Source: Oligoflexales bacterium | Lineage (GTDB): Bacteria; Bdellovibrionota_B; Oligoflexia; Oligoflexales; RGVZ01 | DNA length: 64,000 nt | Reading direction: 5' to 3' | NCBI GenBank assembly: GCA_947494335.1 | Contig: CANLUT010000003.1 | Location: forward strand, 1 to 64,000 | Shown: positions 25,440 to 33,229 of the stretch, in pieces | Layout of the letters: each line of letters begins with the position of its first letter | Numbering within the stretch: position 1 is the stretch's first letter | Position numbers and translations under genes: made by a program | Notes under the pieces: generated by a model | The model's input: only the letters and a program-made list of their open reading frames with translations | Told to the model about the DNA's origin: nothing | Databases searched by the model: none

Positions 25440-25796
25440 ATGCGGCAGTCATTAACAGATCTAAACAGGAAGACCGTTGAAACACAGCTAAAGTGCTACA
25501 ACGCCAGAGATCTGGAAGGGTTCTGCGCCTGCTATCACTCTGAGGTAATCGTAGAATGGATCGTATCGGGTCGTCAGATCAGCAAGGGTATGGATGCTTT
25601 CAAGGCTAAATATCAAAAGCTTTTTGCATCGTCGCCAGCCCTTCACTGTGAAGTAAAGCATCGATCATATGTGGGTGAGACCATTATCGACGAGGAGTTT
25701 GTTACAGGTATCAGTGGGATCGAAGATGGTCTCCACACGGTGGCGATCTACGGATTTAGGGACGGTCTGATTGATCGCGTGTGGTTCTTACGTTAG
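25440..25796 (+). CDS. SnoaL/NTF2-like protein
   Basis: A 118-residue protein with the cone-shaped NTF2-like fold signature: an N-terminal helix (VETQLKCYNARDLEGFCACY) followed by HSEVIVEWIVSG and antiparallel strands ending in DGLIDRVWFLR. Such proteins are steroid-isomerase-like enzymes or binding domains. Substrate unknown. It is followed 30 bases later by a DUF2905 gene on the same strand. Confidence 0.8.
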   Translation: MRQSLTDLNRKTVETQLKCYNARDLEGFCACYHSEVIVEWIVSGRQISKGMDAFKAKYQKLFASSPALHCEVKHRSYVGETIIDEEFVTGISGIEDGLHTVAIYGFRDGLIDRVWFLR

Positions 25797-25826
25797 CAGA
25801 GAATAGGTGAGTCGGAGGGACATTCT

Positions 25827-26048
25827 ATGAATTTCGATCCCATTGCAAAATTTTTGGTGATTGCTGGTATTGTCTCAATTGTGGCTGGACTTCTTTGGCA
25901 GTCTGGACTCATTCAAATGCTGAGTCTCGGCAAGCTTCCAGGTGATATTGTCGTAGAAAATGATCGCTACCGTTTTTACTTTCCCATCGTTACGAGCTTG
26001 GTTCTGAGTGCTCTTCTTTCCTTTATTTTGTGGTTATTTCGGCGATAA
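25827..26048 (+). CDS. DUF2905 small membrane protein
   Basis: A 73-residue protein with two hydrophobic helices (about 7-27 and 50-70) separated by LGKLPGDIVVENDRYRFYFP, the conserved centre of the DUF2905 family. An inner-membrane protein of unknown function. Confidence 0.88.
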   Translation: MNFDPIAKFLVIAGIVSIVAGLLWQSGLIQMLSLGKLPGDIVVENDRYRFYFPIVTSLVLSALLSFILWLFRR

Positions 26049-26061
26049 GTTGACTCGAAAC

Positions 26062-26097
26062 AAAAAGGCCGCGCACTATTGAAGTACGCAGCCTTTG
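26062..26097. terminator. Terminator between convergent genes
   Basis: An imperfect stem AAAGGC-x-GCG-x-ACT / AGT-x-CGC-x-GCCTTT. On the minus strand it is followed by TTTTT. It serves the minus-strand gene ending at 26118 and possibly the DUF2905 gene. Confidence 0.65.
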
Positions 26098-26117
26098 ATG
26101 TTTTGTGTCCCGAGGAA

Positions 26118-26633
26118 TTACTTCTGCTGAGCGCTGAGTGGCATTCCAAATTTAAAGCCACCAGAGAACGTCCAGTCATCAGCCGTTGTATTGGTTTGGC
26201 TCTCGTCGTGAGCGGTCATGACCTCATCCAACATCTGATCGCCGTTCAGTGACTGCTTATCGCCTTCGTAAATTTTGGAATAAACATCACCGTAGTACAC
26301 AACATAGTTGGTGCCGCGCAGGTAGGTGCCGGTCAAGACCATGGCGGTATGCTCAGGTGCTCCGGGAGGATCAAGAAACAGGACAGAGAAGATCGTGCGT
26401 CCGTGAGTTTTCTTGGTTTTGAATGCATGGCTTTCGAGGCTGTGATTTGCGCTTTTAAAAATAACTTTGCCTTGACCGCGAGCTGGTACGTCAAGAGTGA
26501 CTTCGCGTTTGACCATTTCTCCAGAAGGCATCTTATAGAATACTTTGCCTGGGACTTCGGCAGCCATGGTAGCTGAGCCAAGAAATGAGGCCGTTATAAT
26601 AAGTACAAAAAGTGAAATAAGTTGTTTTTTCAT
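26118..26633 (-). CDS. Exported protein of unknown function
   Basis: A 171-residue protein with a signal peptide (KKQLISLFVLIITASFLGSATMAA). The mature part begins EVPGKVFYKMPSGEMVKREV and looks beta-rich, with one acidic stretch; no domain is recognised. The ATG at 26633 is preferred because GGGAGA lies 7 bases upstream, whereas the ATG two codons earlier would be only 1 base from it. Confidence 0.7.
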   Translation of the reverse strand: MKKQLISLFVLIITASFLGSATMAAEVPGKVFYKMPSGEMVKREVTLDVPARGQGKVIFKSANHSLESHAFKTKKTHGRTIFSVLFLDPPGAPEHTAMVLTGTYLRGTNYVVYYGDVYSKIYEGDKQSLNGDQMLDEVMTAHDESQTNTTADDWTFSGGFKFGMPLSAQQK

Positions 26634-26777
26634 GATCATGTCTCCCTAGCGTAAGGTTATGAATAATCGCTCCGTCCAAATGATGGACGAGTGGCAGAGG
26701 ATACTCTGATTCCACATAATTAAAAACGTATAATCGTGCTTGTCTACCTTTTTAGGTCAAAAGCTGAGGTGACCTAT

Positions 26778-27638
26778 TTAAATGATACCCAAATTTGCAG
26801 CCTCGGCGGCGATGAGCTGTCCGGCTCGCCGGAAGAAGTCGCCGCGAATTCGTGTGATATGACTCATTCCGTGCGCTTCTCCCACAATTGATGTGACATC
26901 GCGCTGTGGTAAGGACTTTTGCGGGCACCCAAACTGCCCAAGAGCCAGCGTTCTTTTCGATAACAAATAAAGAGAACTCAAAATGAAATCCATGCGTGAA
27001 TACCAGATCATGGCGCGCGCTGATTCATGGCCCGTGTAAAGTTTCGAGACCATACGATACTCGCCGGCTTCGGTTAGGCTGCCCCTTTGTAAAGCTGGCT
27101 GCAGTGACCACCAGATTCCAGGGCGAATGAGCATGGATGATGATTCAAGAACTAGCCTCAGAGCCTCGGCCCAAACAAGGCTTCCCATGCTATGGGTAAT
27201 AACAATCGGTCCGGCACTTCCGTAACTGTTCCATTCAAGGATGAAAGGCTGTAGGTATTGCGCCGCCTCTTTGGCCCTTTTCTCAACGTCATTCATGTAG
27301 CGTCGGCATTTCATGAGTTCGGTTAGACCTTGAATGATCTGTTTTGATCGATTTGCAGCAAAAAAACTCGAAGATATCTCTCTAGGAACAATCAAGCTGT
27401 TCCATGTCAGTAAGTAAATGCTTCTGTTTTTTAAATTTTCGATTCCTAGATGCTGGAGCATGGGGGCCACTAGGTCCTTCATTGCTTCCTCAGGTCCGTG
27501 AAATTCCACTCCATGAATAAATAAGATTGGTGGACAATGGTCTCGTAATTGCCTGGGTTTGGAAATTTTTTCCATGCGACCGTCATTAAGGTCGAGCAAT
27601 TTCCAAATTGATGCGTCGGTGTTTAAAACCGCGTTCAT
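26778..27638 (-). CDS. Lipase-like alpha/beta-hydrolase protein
   Basis: A 286-residue protein without a signal peptide. PPILFIHGVEFHGP resembles the oxyanion-hole region of lipases, IVITHSMGSLVWAEALR the nucleophile elbow (THSMG, where G is usual at the first position), and GEAHGMSHI could hold the catalytic His. The acid residue is unclear. It could be a lipase/esterase or a PGAP1-like hydrolase. ATG with GGGAT upstream. Confidence 0.68.
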   Translation of the reverse strand: MNAVLNTDASIWKLLDLNDGRMEKISKPRQLRDHCPPILFIHGVEFHGPEEAMKDLVAPMLQHLGIENLKNRSIYLLTWNSLIVPREISSSFFAANRSKQIIQGLTELMKCRRYMNDVEKRAKEAAQYLQPFILEWNSYGSAGPIVITHSMGSLVWAEALRLVLESSSMLIRPGIWWSLQPALQRGSLTEAGEYRMVSKLYTGHESARAMIWYSRMDFILSSLYLLSKRTLALGQFGCPQKSLPQRDVTSIVGEAHGMSHITRIRGDFFRRAGQLIAAEAANLGII

Positions 27639-27779
27639 GTCCCATCCCTGATCTTTTTGTGAGGTGCTGCATCCATGATCTGGCTTTCATGAAAAGATCT
27701 GTTAAAGACCAAGAAAAAAATTCGAGAAAAGGTATCTGGGATAACTTATTAGACGAATCTAAAGAAGGCCTTATTCATT

Positions 27780-27854
27780 TTAAGTATCTAAAATAATTGG
27801 ATAAATTTGAGTAATACAAAAAATTCTAAAGTTGGCCCTATCCGAGGCCGATAC
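27780..27854 (+). promoter_or_regulatory. Sigma-28-like promoter P2 with upstream element
   Basis: TAAAGTTG (27827-27834), 12 bases, GCCGATAC (27847-27854): seven of eight matches in each box to the FliA consensus. The element TTAAGTATCTAAAATAAT (27780-27797) lies 47 bases upstream of the -35 box, exactly as in P3. It drives the secreted EF-hand protein at 27898 and probably the two lipoproteins after it. Confidence 0.78.
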
Positions 27855-27897
27855 TACCTTACATTTGGCGCAAAAATTTAATTTGGAGAGACAGCAA

Positions 27898-29181
27898 ATG
27901 ATCTTGGACAACAAATTGCGGGCAGTCTTGATCGGCAGTGTAATGACGCTCTTGACCCCTAATACTGCCTTTGCTGGTATCGAGGTTCAGCCAACTCCCA
28001 CGCCGACCCCGACGCCAACTCCAGCCCCGACCCCAACTCCAACGCCAGTGCCAACTCCAACTCCAACGCCAGTGCCAACTCCAACTCCTGAATTGACGCC
28101 AGAAGCATTTGAGATGGAGTTTGCAATTACGCCGTTCTCCAACATGGAACATGGATGGCACGTTTTTGAGCCAGGATACCGTGCTGTTTGTTCAGACGGG
28201 CAAGGGGTCGTAGCTACCGCCAAGCTTTCAATTGATGCGGCAATTAACGGTGAAACCACAGATGGTCGTGGCGCTTACCAGGGTTTAATTATTCGTCCTG
28301 TCGCTCAGTACATTCGTCGCGGCGCGACCTCAGGAAATTGTGAGCTTTCCATTTGTTTGGATCAAAACGCCGAGCGAGCTCAATCACAGGCGAGCTGCAA
28401 ACAAGTAAGCAGCGTGACAGATGGTGATGCAGAGCGCGCTTTATCATTTAAGCAAAGTGTTCCGTATCGGGTTCATGGAAACAAAATCAGCTTACAAACA
28501 GGGGCACCGGGGTTATCCGCATGGCATCCGGCTTTTGGATTTGCAGCGCCTGCCAAGTCATTTAAAGATTACCAGTCTCCACTTGTTCTCGATATGAACG
28601 GTGATGGTGTTCTATCGCTCACCGATGTTTGGAACGAAAAAAAGACCATTCAATTTGATATGGCCTTAGAAGGTCGTAACTATCCGACGGGCTGGGTAGG
28701 TCCGAAGGATGCGTTTTTGGTGATTGACCGTAATCGTAACGGAGTTATTGACAATTCATCTGAGCTTTTCGGTGAATATACCGGAGCTGATATCAACGGA
28801 CCCAAGACATTTAAGAACGGATTTTCAGCGCTGACTCTGTTCGATTCGAACGCTGACGGTCGTGTTGATGCCCGTGACAAGCAATTTGAATCCCTTGCGG
28901 TCTGGTTTGATAAAAACCAGAACGGTAAGACTGACCGCGGTGAGCTGCAGTCTCTTGCGGTGGCTGGAGTAAAAACAATCAGCCTTACTTTCGCTGATCT
29001 TCGTGATGCAAAGGGACATGTTCCATTAATTGCTGGCAACGAGGTTCGTCTTGCCGGCACATTTGAAACTAATTCCGGGAAAACACAGAAGATTGCTGAT
29101 GTTTGGTTTAAGGTGCGGCGAAATTATAACAATGCCACGGCTATGACAAAATGGCTCATGGCTCCAGCTAAGCAGAAATAA
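27898..29181 (+). CDS. Secreted protein with Pro-Thr linker and four EF-hand-like calcium loops
   Basis: A 427-residue protein: signal peptide (to about residue 26, ending TAFA), a PT-rich linker (about 30-62) built partly from 8-residue PTPTPTPV units, a central domain with Cys, and a C-terminal half with four calcium-type loops: DMNGDGVLSLTD (about 232), DRNRNGVID (about 277), DSNADGRVD (about 316) and DKNQNGKTD (about 338). It is probably a calcium-stabilised, cell-surface or extracellular protein; no catalytic domain is recognised. The ATG at 27898 follows GGAGAG (7-base spacing). Earlier in-frame TTG codons lie inside or before promoter P2. Confidence 0.83.
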   Translation: MILDNKLRAVLIGSVMTLLTPNTAFAGIEVQPTPTPTPTPTPAPTPTPTPVPTPTPTPVPTPTPELTPEAFEMEFAITPFSNMEHGWHVFEPGYRAVCSDGQGVVATAKLSIDAAINGETTDGRGAYQGLIIRPVAQYIRRGATSGNCELSICLDQNAERAQSQASCKQVSSVTDGDAERALSFKQSVPYRVHGNKISLQTGAPGLSAWHPAFGFAAPAKSFKDYQSPLVLDMNGDGVLSLTDVWNEKKTIQFDMALEGRNYPTGWVGPKDAFLVIDRNRNGVIDNSSELFGEYTGADINGPKTFKNGFSALTLFDSNADGRVDARDKQFESLAVWFDKNQNGKTDRGELQSLAVAGVKTISLTFADLRDAKGHVPLIAGNEVRLAGTFETNSGKTQKIADVWFKVRRNYNNATAMTKWLMAPAKQK

Positions 29182-29196
29182 GGGAGGAATGATTAT

Positions 29197-29907
29197 ATGA
29201 AACGCTCAATGAAGAATCTCCCGATAATTATCGTGTTAGGTGTCGCTACTTTAGGCGCCATTTCTTGTCGCAAGCAAGATGGAAAGGGTAAGGCTTCCGC
29301 TTTGCTCAGTTTGAGAACCGATCAAAAAGGAAGTGTTCCGGGTGGAAGTGATCCTCAAGCATTATGTAGCTTTCTGAAAGATAAAGGTTATTTTCCAAAA
29401 AACTCTTATCCTACGAACACCAAAGTTTTGTTTTCTACCTCTTATGAGGTGGTTGAGGATTCTGCAGGTCAGGGCTACGGTGTTGTTGGTGCCGATGGGT
29501 TTTTTGAGCAGCAAGGTAATACGACCACCCAACTCCTCGTTTGTCCAGGTGCAAGCAGCATCAGTGGCGGTAAATGTAACTGGAAAATAAATGGGGATGA
29601 TGGATACGCGCAGCTGGCGTTTGATGTTGTTTGTAACAAACGCTCGCGGCAGGGAACAAAGATTCATCCTGGCTATAGTCAACAGTCAGCATCCTTGGTG
29701 AGCTATCAAGCGAGCACCGCTGGTCAGTCGACCTCGGGGCAAGATGCAGTTGAAGTCGTGCTACAGGGGCGTGAGTCAAAAGCACGCATTGTGTTTGCCA
29801 AAGGTGTAGGTCTTGTTGCGACCGTATTTCAGGAAAGCCTAACTCCAGCAGGAACAGCCGAAGTCTTTATCGGCGGAACATCGAGTGGCAGCATGTTTGG
29901 TGATTGA
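29197..29907 (+). CDS. Lipoprotein of unknown function
   Basis: A 236-residue predicted lipoprotein (signal IIIVLGVATLGAISC, lipobox AISC). The mature start is Lys/Ser-rich, and the rest has several Cys, including CSFLKDKGYF, VCPGASSISGGKC and VVCNK, that could form disulfides. No domain recognised. GGAGG lies 9 bases upstream of the ATG. It starts 15 bases after the EF-hand protein gene and is probably cotranscribed from P2. Confidence 0.75.
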   Translation: MKRSMKNLPIIIVLGVATLGAISCRKQDGKGKASALLSLRTDQKGSVPGGSDPQALCSFLKDKGYFPKNSYPTNTKVLFSTSYEVVEDSAGQGYGVVGADGFFEQQGNTTTQLLVCPGASSISGGKCNWKINGDDGYAQLAFDVVCNKRSRQGTKIHPGYSQQSASLVSYQASTAGQSTSGQDAVEVVLQGRESKARIVFAKGVGLVATVFQESLTPAGTAEVFIGGTSSGSMFGD

Positions 29908-29962
29908 GTTGATCGTTAGACTCTATCAGGACCGATCAATCAGTTAAGGTGGCAGGGAGCTA

Positions 29963-30619
29963 ATGGTGATCAGAAAATTAAACTTCATGTGGTTAGGGCT
30001 TGCTTCACTTCTCGTGACGCTGGGATCCTGCAAGCAGTCTGGGGATTTTTCGGGTGGATCTGCCAGGCCAAATAAGCCTCTGCCTGCCGTGTCCAAGCCA
30101 CCCGTTCAAACGGCTCCTTCCGATGACTGTCAGGACAGTAAGCTCATTGCCGTTAAAAGCCTTAGTAGTTTTATTTATCAGGGCGGCACGACGAAGTCGT
30201 TTGACGTGGAGCTCACCTTTCAGCCATGTCCAACACAAATGAACAGTGTTGAGCTTCCGATCAAGTTTGATTTAGATGCGTACATCCAATTTATAAGTCA
30301 ATCTGAAAAAACAATTCCTTATGAGCTTTTGGTCAATAATGCTCAACAATCCTCGGGTCGCTTGCGGCAAACCGTTGGATCTGATCTCTTTGGTAAGTCC
30401 TGTGCGACGTGTTTTTATTTTCTAACGGACTTTCCTCTCCAGGCGGATCCAAAGCTGACGAAAGCGATCTTGCGCTTAAGCTTGTCGTCGTTCGCAGTTC
30501 GTGGGCCAGCCACGTCCCAAACTGTCGCCGCACAGAACTTTACGGTCCCTCTTCATGTTCGCGTTGGATCAGCTGCTCCTGTGACAGGCCAGCTGACATT
30601 TACACCGATAGGACTCTAA
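29963..30619 (+). CDS. Lipoprotein of unknown function
   Basis: A 218-residue predicted lipoprotein (LASLLVTLGSC, lipobox LGSC) with a Pro/Ser-rich spacer (about 30-52), then a beta-rich domain with a possible disulfide or metal pair (GKSCATCFYF). No family recognised. AGGGAG lies only 3 bases before the ATG but 6 bases before the following GTG, so translation may begin at 29966. It is the third gene of the P2 unit, 55 bases after the previous stop. Confidence 0.72.
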   Translation: MVIRKLNFMWLGLASLLVTLGSCKQSGDFSGGSARPNKPLPAVSKPPVQTAPSDDCQDSKLIAVKSLSSFIYQGGTTKSFDVELTFQPCPTQMNSVELPIKFDLDAYIQFISQSEKTIPYELLVNNAQQSSGRLRQTVGSDLFGKSCATCFYFLTDFPLQADPKLTKAILRLSLSSFAVRGPATSQTVAAQNFTVPLHVRVGSAAPVTGQLTFTPIGL

Positions 30620-30675
30620 GTAGTCATCCTAATAGGGTGGAGACTTGGTTTTTAATTAGGGCCGCTCGCATCCGC

Positions 30676-30750
30676 TTAAGTATCTAAAAATAATATAAAA
30701 AAGATCAAACTCAGAGATTAAATAAAGAAAAGTTCAAAAAAAGCCGATAA
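30676..30750 (+). promoter_or_regulatory. Sigma-28-like promoter P3 with upstream element
   Basis: TAAAGAAA (30723-30730), 12 bases, and the exact FliA -10 octamer GCCGATAA (30743-30750). The upstream element TTAAGTATCTAAAAATAAT (30676-30694) differs from the P2 copy by one inserted A and lies at the same distance (47 bases to the -35 box). The gene at 30770 follows with a very short leader. Confidence 0.8.
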
Positions 30751-30769
30751 CCCCTGTGAGGTTAAACAG

Positions 30770-31753
30770 ATGGGTCGGATCATTCAAAATTTATTAACTT
30801 GTTCAATCGCCGCGGCGCTAACTGGTGGCTGCGGTAAAACTATTTTACAAGTCATGGGTGGCGGATCGACAAATATTGTCGGACTCAATGCAGCGCCTCC
30901 AGGTGAAGGGCTTTATGACCGTTGTGGAGTTCGAATCAAAGATTTAGCAGATCCAAATGCAAAACTTGCGGATATTAAGCTTCGGGCTGATGTCCGCGTC
31001 ACCGGCACCGCCTCTGATTTGAAGTACGACCTTCTCTTGCGAGCGAATCTTCATATTTCCGCTTCTGCTGGACGGTCTGTGTCTGAGACAATTCTTGAGT
31101 TGAAGGAGAATAAATCTGAGGATGTCGATGCGTCCGGTAACGGGAGAATCACATCAGATATGGCTAAGCAGGCTGCCTATGATAACAGTACTCGTATGAC
31201 ATCGGAAAGCATGTCTACAGGGCTTTTGCTGAAACTTCAGAAAAGCGATCCACAGTTTAAAGATATTGAATGCGCTGTGACGTTCACTGGTAAGTCAACC
31301 ACTGAAACTTACAATTCAATGGGTATTGTCGAATTTACTCCTGGTATTCCAAGTGCTCTCAACCCGAGAGCATCGATGGCGACATACGATCTTGAATTGG
31401 GCGCGTCTCGTTCATTTACAGTTAAGGCGAAGGTTATCAAGGCGGCCAAAGACTGGCTTCCAGAAGGTACCGAAACTGATGTGACCATAACTTATAAGCG
31501 CGTATCTCCGGATCAAAAATCTACCCCTGGGATGCCAGCTGGTGCTCCGCAGATCAATGCTGATCTAGCCTATGAAATGACAACAACGGCAGCTGCCGGT
31601 GATGCATGGAGGCTTGGTCTATCCAAGAGACAAGTGTTTTTCGTCAATACGGCAGAGCGCGATCTCGTAGGAGCTTTGGCTGATATGGGAAGAAAAGACC
31701 CCAAGCTAAAAGCTGAGTTCCCGCCGGCTTTTGCGGTTCCAGTGACTGAATAA
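30770..31753 (+). CDS. Lipoprotein, paralogue of the one at 33230
   Basis: A 327-residue predicted lipoprotein (TCSIAAALTGGC, lipobox TGGC). Its mature part aligns along its length with the product of 33230: RCGV/NCGI near the start, DPQFKDIECAVT versus NPELKDLLCVLT, FTPGIPSALNPRAS versus FTPALVNSVSPLAS, and GLSKRQVFFVNTA versus GLPKRTVYLIDTA near the end. The two shared Cys (RCG and ECA) may pair. GAGG lies 8 bases before the ATG. It precedes the FadL-like gene by about 70 bases. Function unknown. Confidence 0.8.
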   Translation: MGRIIQNLLTCSIAAALTGGCGKTILQVMGGGSTNIVGLNAAPPGEGLYDRCGVRIKDLADPNAKLADIKLRADVRVTGTASDLKYDLLLRANLHISASAGRSVSETILELKENKSEDVDASGNGRITSDMAKQAAYDNSTRMTSESMSTGLLLKLQKSDPQFKDIECAVTFTGKSTTETYNSMGIVEFTPGIPSALNPRASMATYDLELGASRSFTVKAKVIKAAKDWLPEGTETDVTITYKRVSPDQKSTPGMPAGAPQINADLAYEMTTTAAAGDAWRLGLSKRQVFFVNTAERDLVGALADMGRKDPKLKAEFPPAFAVPVTE

Positions 31754-31824
31754 GCAGCTCTAAAAACGTCCCGTATATTTTTTTCTGCCATCTTAGGTTG
31801 TTATCGAGTTTTCAGCTTATAATT

Positions 31825-33099
31825 ATGAATGAATTAATAAGCGGAGACACCTGTTTGCCTGGATTCAATTTGAAATCGGTCGTCCTATTTCTCACCAGCA
31901 CTGCTTTTGTTGATATTTTTTTCGCACCGGCAGCTCGTGCACAGTCTTTTTTATTTCCAGGCGCTTCTGTGGGGTTTGAGTCTGGTCTCTCTCAGACCAA
32001 TACGAGAGGTCCAGTAGCGATTCCAAACAATCCTGCCAATGCTGTCATAACGAAACGATTTGAGCTGTACGCTGATATGACAATCCTTAACGTTAACTAT
32101 ACCTATACACGCGAAGGCTACGATCCCGTGAGTATCAAGTTGACCGCCCCTCCCGTCAACTTCGGTGTTAGTTTTAAGCCCAACCCTAAAATCGCACTCG
32201 GCGCTTTCGTCACACCGAGGCCGGGCGCCAAGCCTCAGGTTGTCAAAAATGTCCCGCAGGATTTGGGTGGTGAAATTACTACGGTTGATGTTTATGCAAC
32301 CCAAGGATCCTTCATCACCGGGTTCGGTCTCGGATTTAAAGTCAATAACAATACCGCTTTGGGCGTCAGCACCATAGAAACCGCGGAAGATACCCAAATT
32401 GTCGTACGTAATGCTGGGACCACAGACGACAAAAATGCGTTATTGGGTGCACGTTTTATTGGTTCGTCGTTTCAAGTAATCGCTGGGTTTCGTCATATTC
32501 CAGTACCACGACTGACCTTGGCAGGAAGTTACAAAACGGCCGTACAGAAGGAGTACAATGGTCGACTTATTCTGAAAGGTGATGAAGATGATACCGTCAA
32601 ACGAAAAGGGTTTTCTCCCGCGGTATTAGCAGTGGGAGCTGAGTACCGCCTAGGTGTCCCAACTGCGTTTGGAGAGCTTCGTCGGGAGTTTTGGTCCGCG
32701 GGGGCTTCAAGTGTTTCAACAGGAATACCTGGCGCGCCAGCTAAAACTGCGTTCGAGGATACGCTCATTGTGATCATGGGTGGACGCTTTAGAATCAATA
32801 ATGATCAGGTTGCGAGTGCATCTGTCGGATTCTATCCACCAAATGTTGGAAACGGGACACCGACCTCTAAAACGGTTAATCCCGATGCAGTGGGTGGAGT
32901 TCAATTTGGTGAGTTTGATGGTATCAGTCGAACCATGTTCTCTGGATCATATAGGGCTTCGTTGAAAAATTTGGATATAACGGGCGGCTTTAACTTTATA
33001 TCTGGTTCCAGGACCGTACCTGCCAATTATCCGGGCGCGGGACGATATGACTTAACGGTGTTCTCAGTCGGCGCCGGTGTCAGTAAGTACTTTAAGTAG
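31825..33099 (+). CDS. FadL-like (OmpP1 family) outer-membrane protein, unit 2
   Basis: About 424 residues, with an exported N-terminus (VVLFLTSTAF then FFAPAARAQS) and, near the mature start, AIPNNPANAVITKRFELY, which matches the NPA hallmark of FadL-family channels. The remainder shows repeating amphipathic strands (FGVSFKPNPKIALGAF, GFGLGFKVNNNTALG) and ends GVSKYFK. It may transport a hydrophobic compound. I annotate the ATG at 31825, but TTG 31855 has a better ribosome-binding site (GGAG, 8 bases) and gives a more normal signal peptide. It is flanked by two paralogous lipoprotein genes. Confidence 0.72.
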   Translation: MNELISGDTCLPGFNLKSVVLFLTSTAFVDIFFAPAARAQSFLFPGASVGFESGLSQTNTRGPVAIPNNPANAVITKRFELYADMTILNVNYTYTREGYDPVSIKLTAPPVNFGVSFKPNPKIALGAFVTPRPGAKPQVVKNVPQDLGGEITTVDVYATQGSFITGFGLGFKVNNNTALGVSTIETAEDTQIVVRNAGTTDDKNALLGARFIGSSFQVIAGFRHIPVPRLTLAGSYKTAVQKEYNGRLILKGDEDDTVKRKGFSPAVLAVGAEYRLGVPTAFGELRREFWSAGASSVSTGIPGAPAKTAFEDTLIVIMGGRFRINNDQVASASVGFYPPNVGNGTPTSKTVNPDAVGGVQFGEFDGISRTMFSGSYRASLKNLDITGGFNFISGSRTVPANYPGAGRYDLTVFSVGAGVSKYFK

Positions 33100-33131
33100 T
33101 GAATCCTTTAATTAATGGCCGCGGCACGCAG

Positions 33132-33206
33132 CTAAATATAACAAATCATTGCAAAAAATAGTTATTTTTCCGAATTAATCAAGTTTTGGCCGTTGATTCC
33201 CGATAC
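33132..33206 (+). promoter_or_regulatory. Sigma-28-like promoter P4 with weaker upstream element
   Basis: TCAAGTTT (33179-33186), 12 bases, CCCGATAC (33199-33206): seven and six matches of eight to the FliA consensus. A related but weaker AT-rich element (CTAAATATAACAAATCATT, 33132-33150) occupies the same position relative to the -10 box as in P1-P3. The GTG of the next gene is 24 bases downstream. Confidence 0.6.
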
Positions 33207-33229
33207 GTGACCTTGAGGGGAGCGCAGTC

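Noticed and set aside
27608-27796. Plus-strand 62-codon open frame ahead of promoter P2
   Set aside because: It starts antisense within the lipase-like gene, has no convincing ribosome-binding site or domain, and its 3' end overlaps the conserved upstream element of P2.
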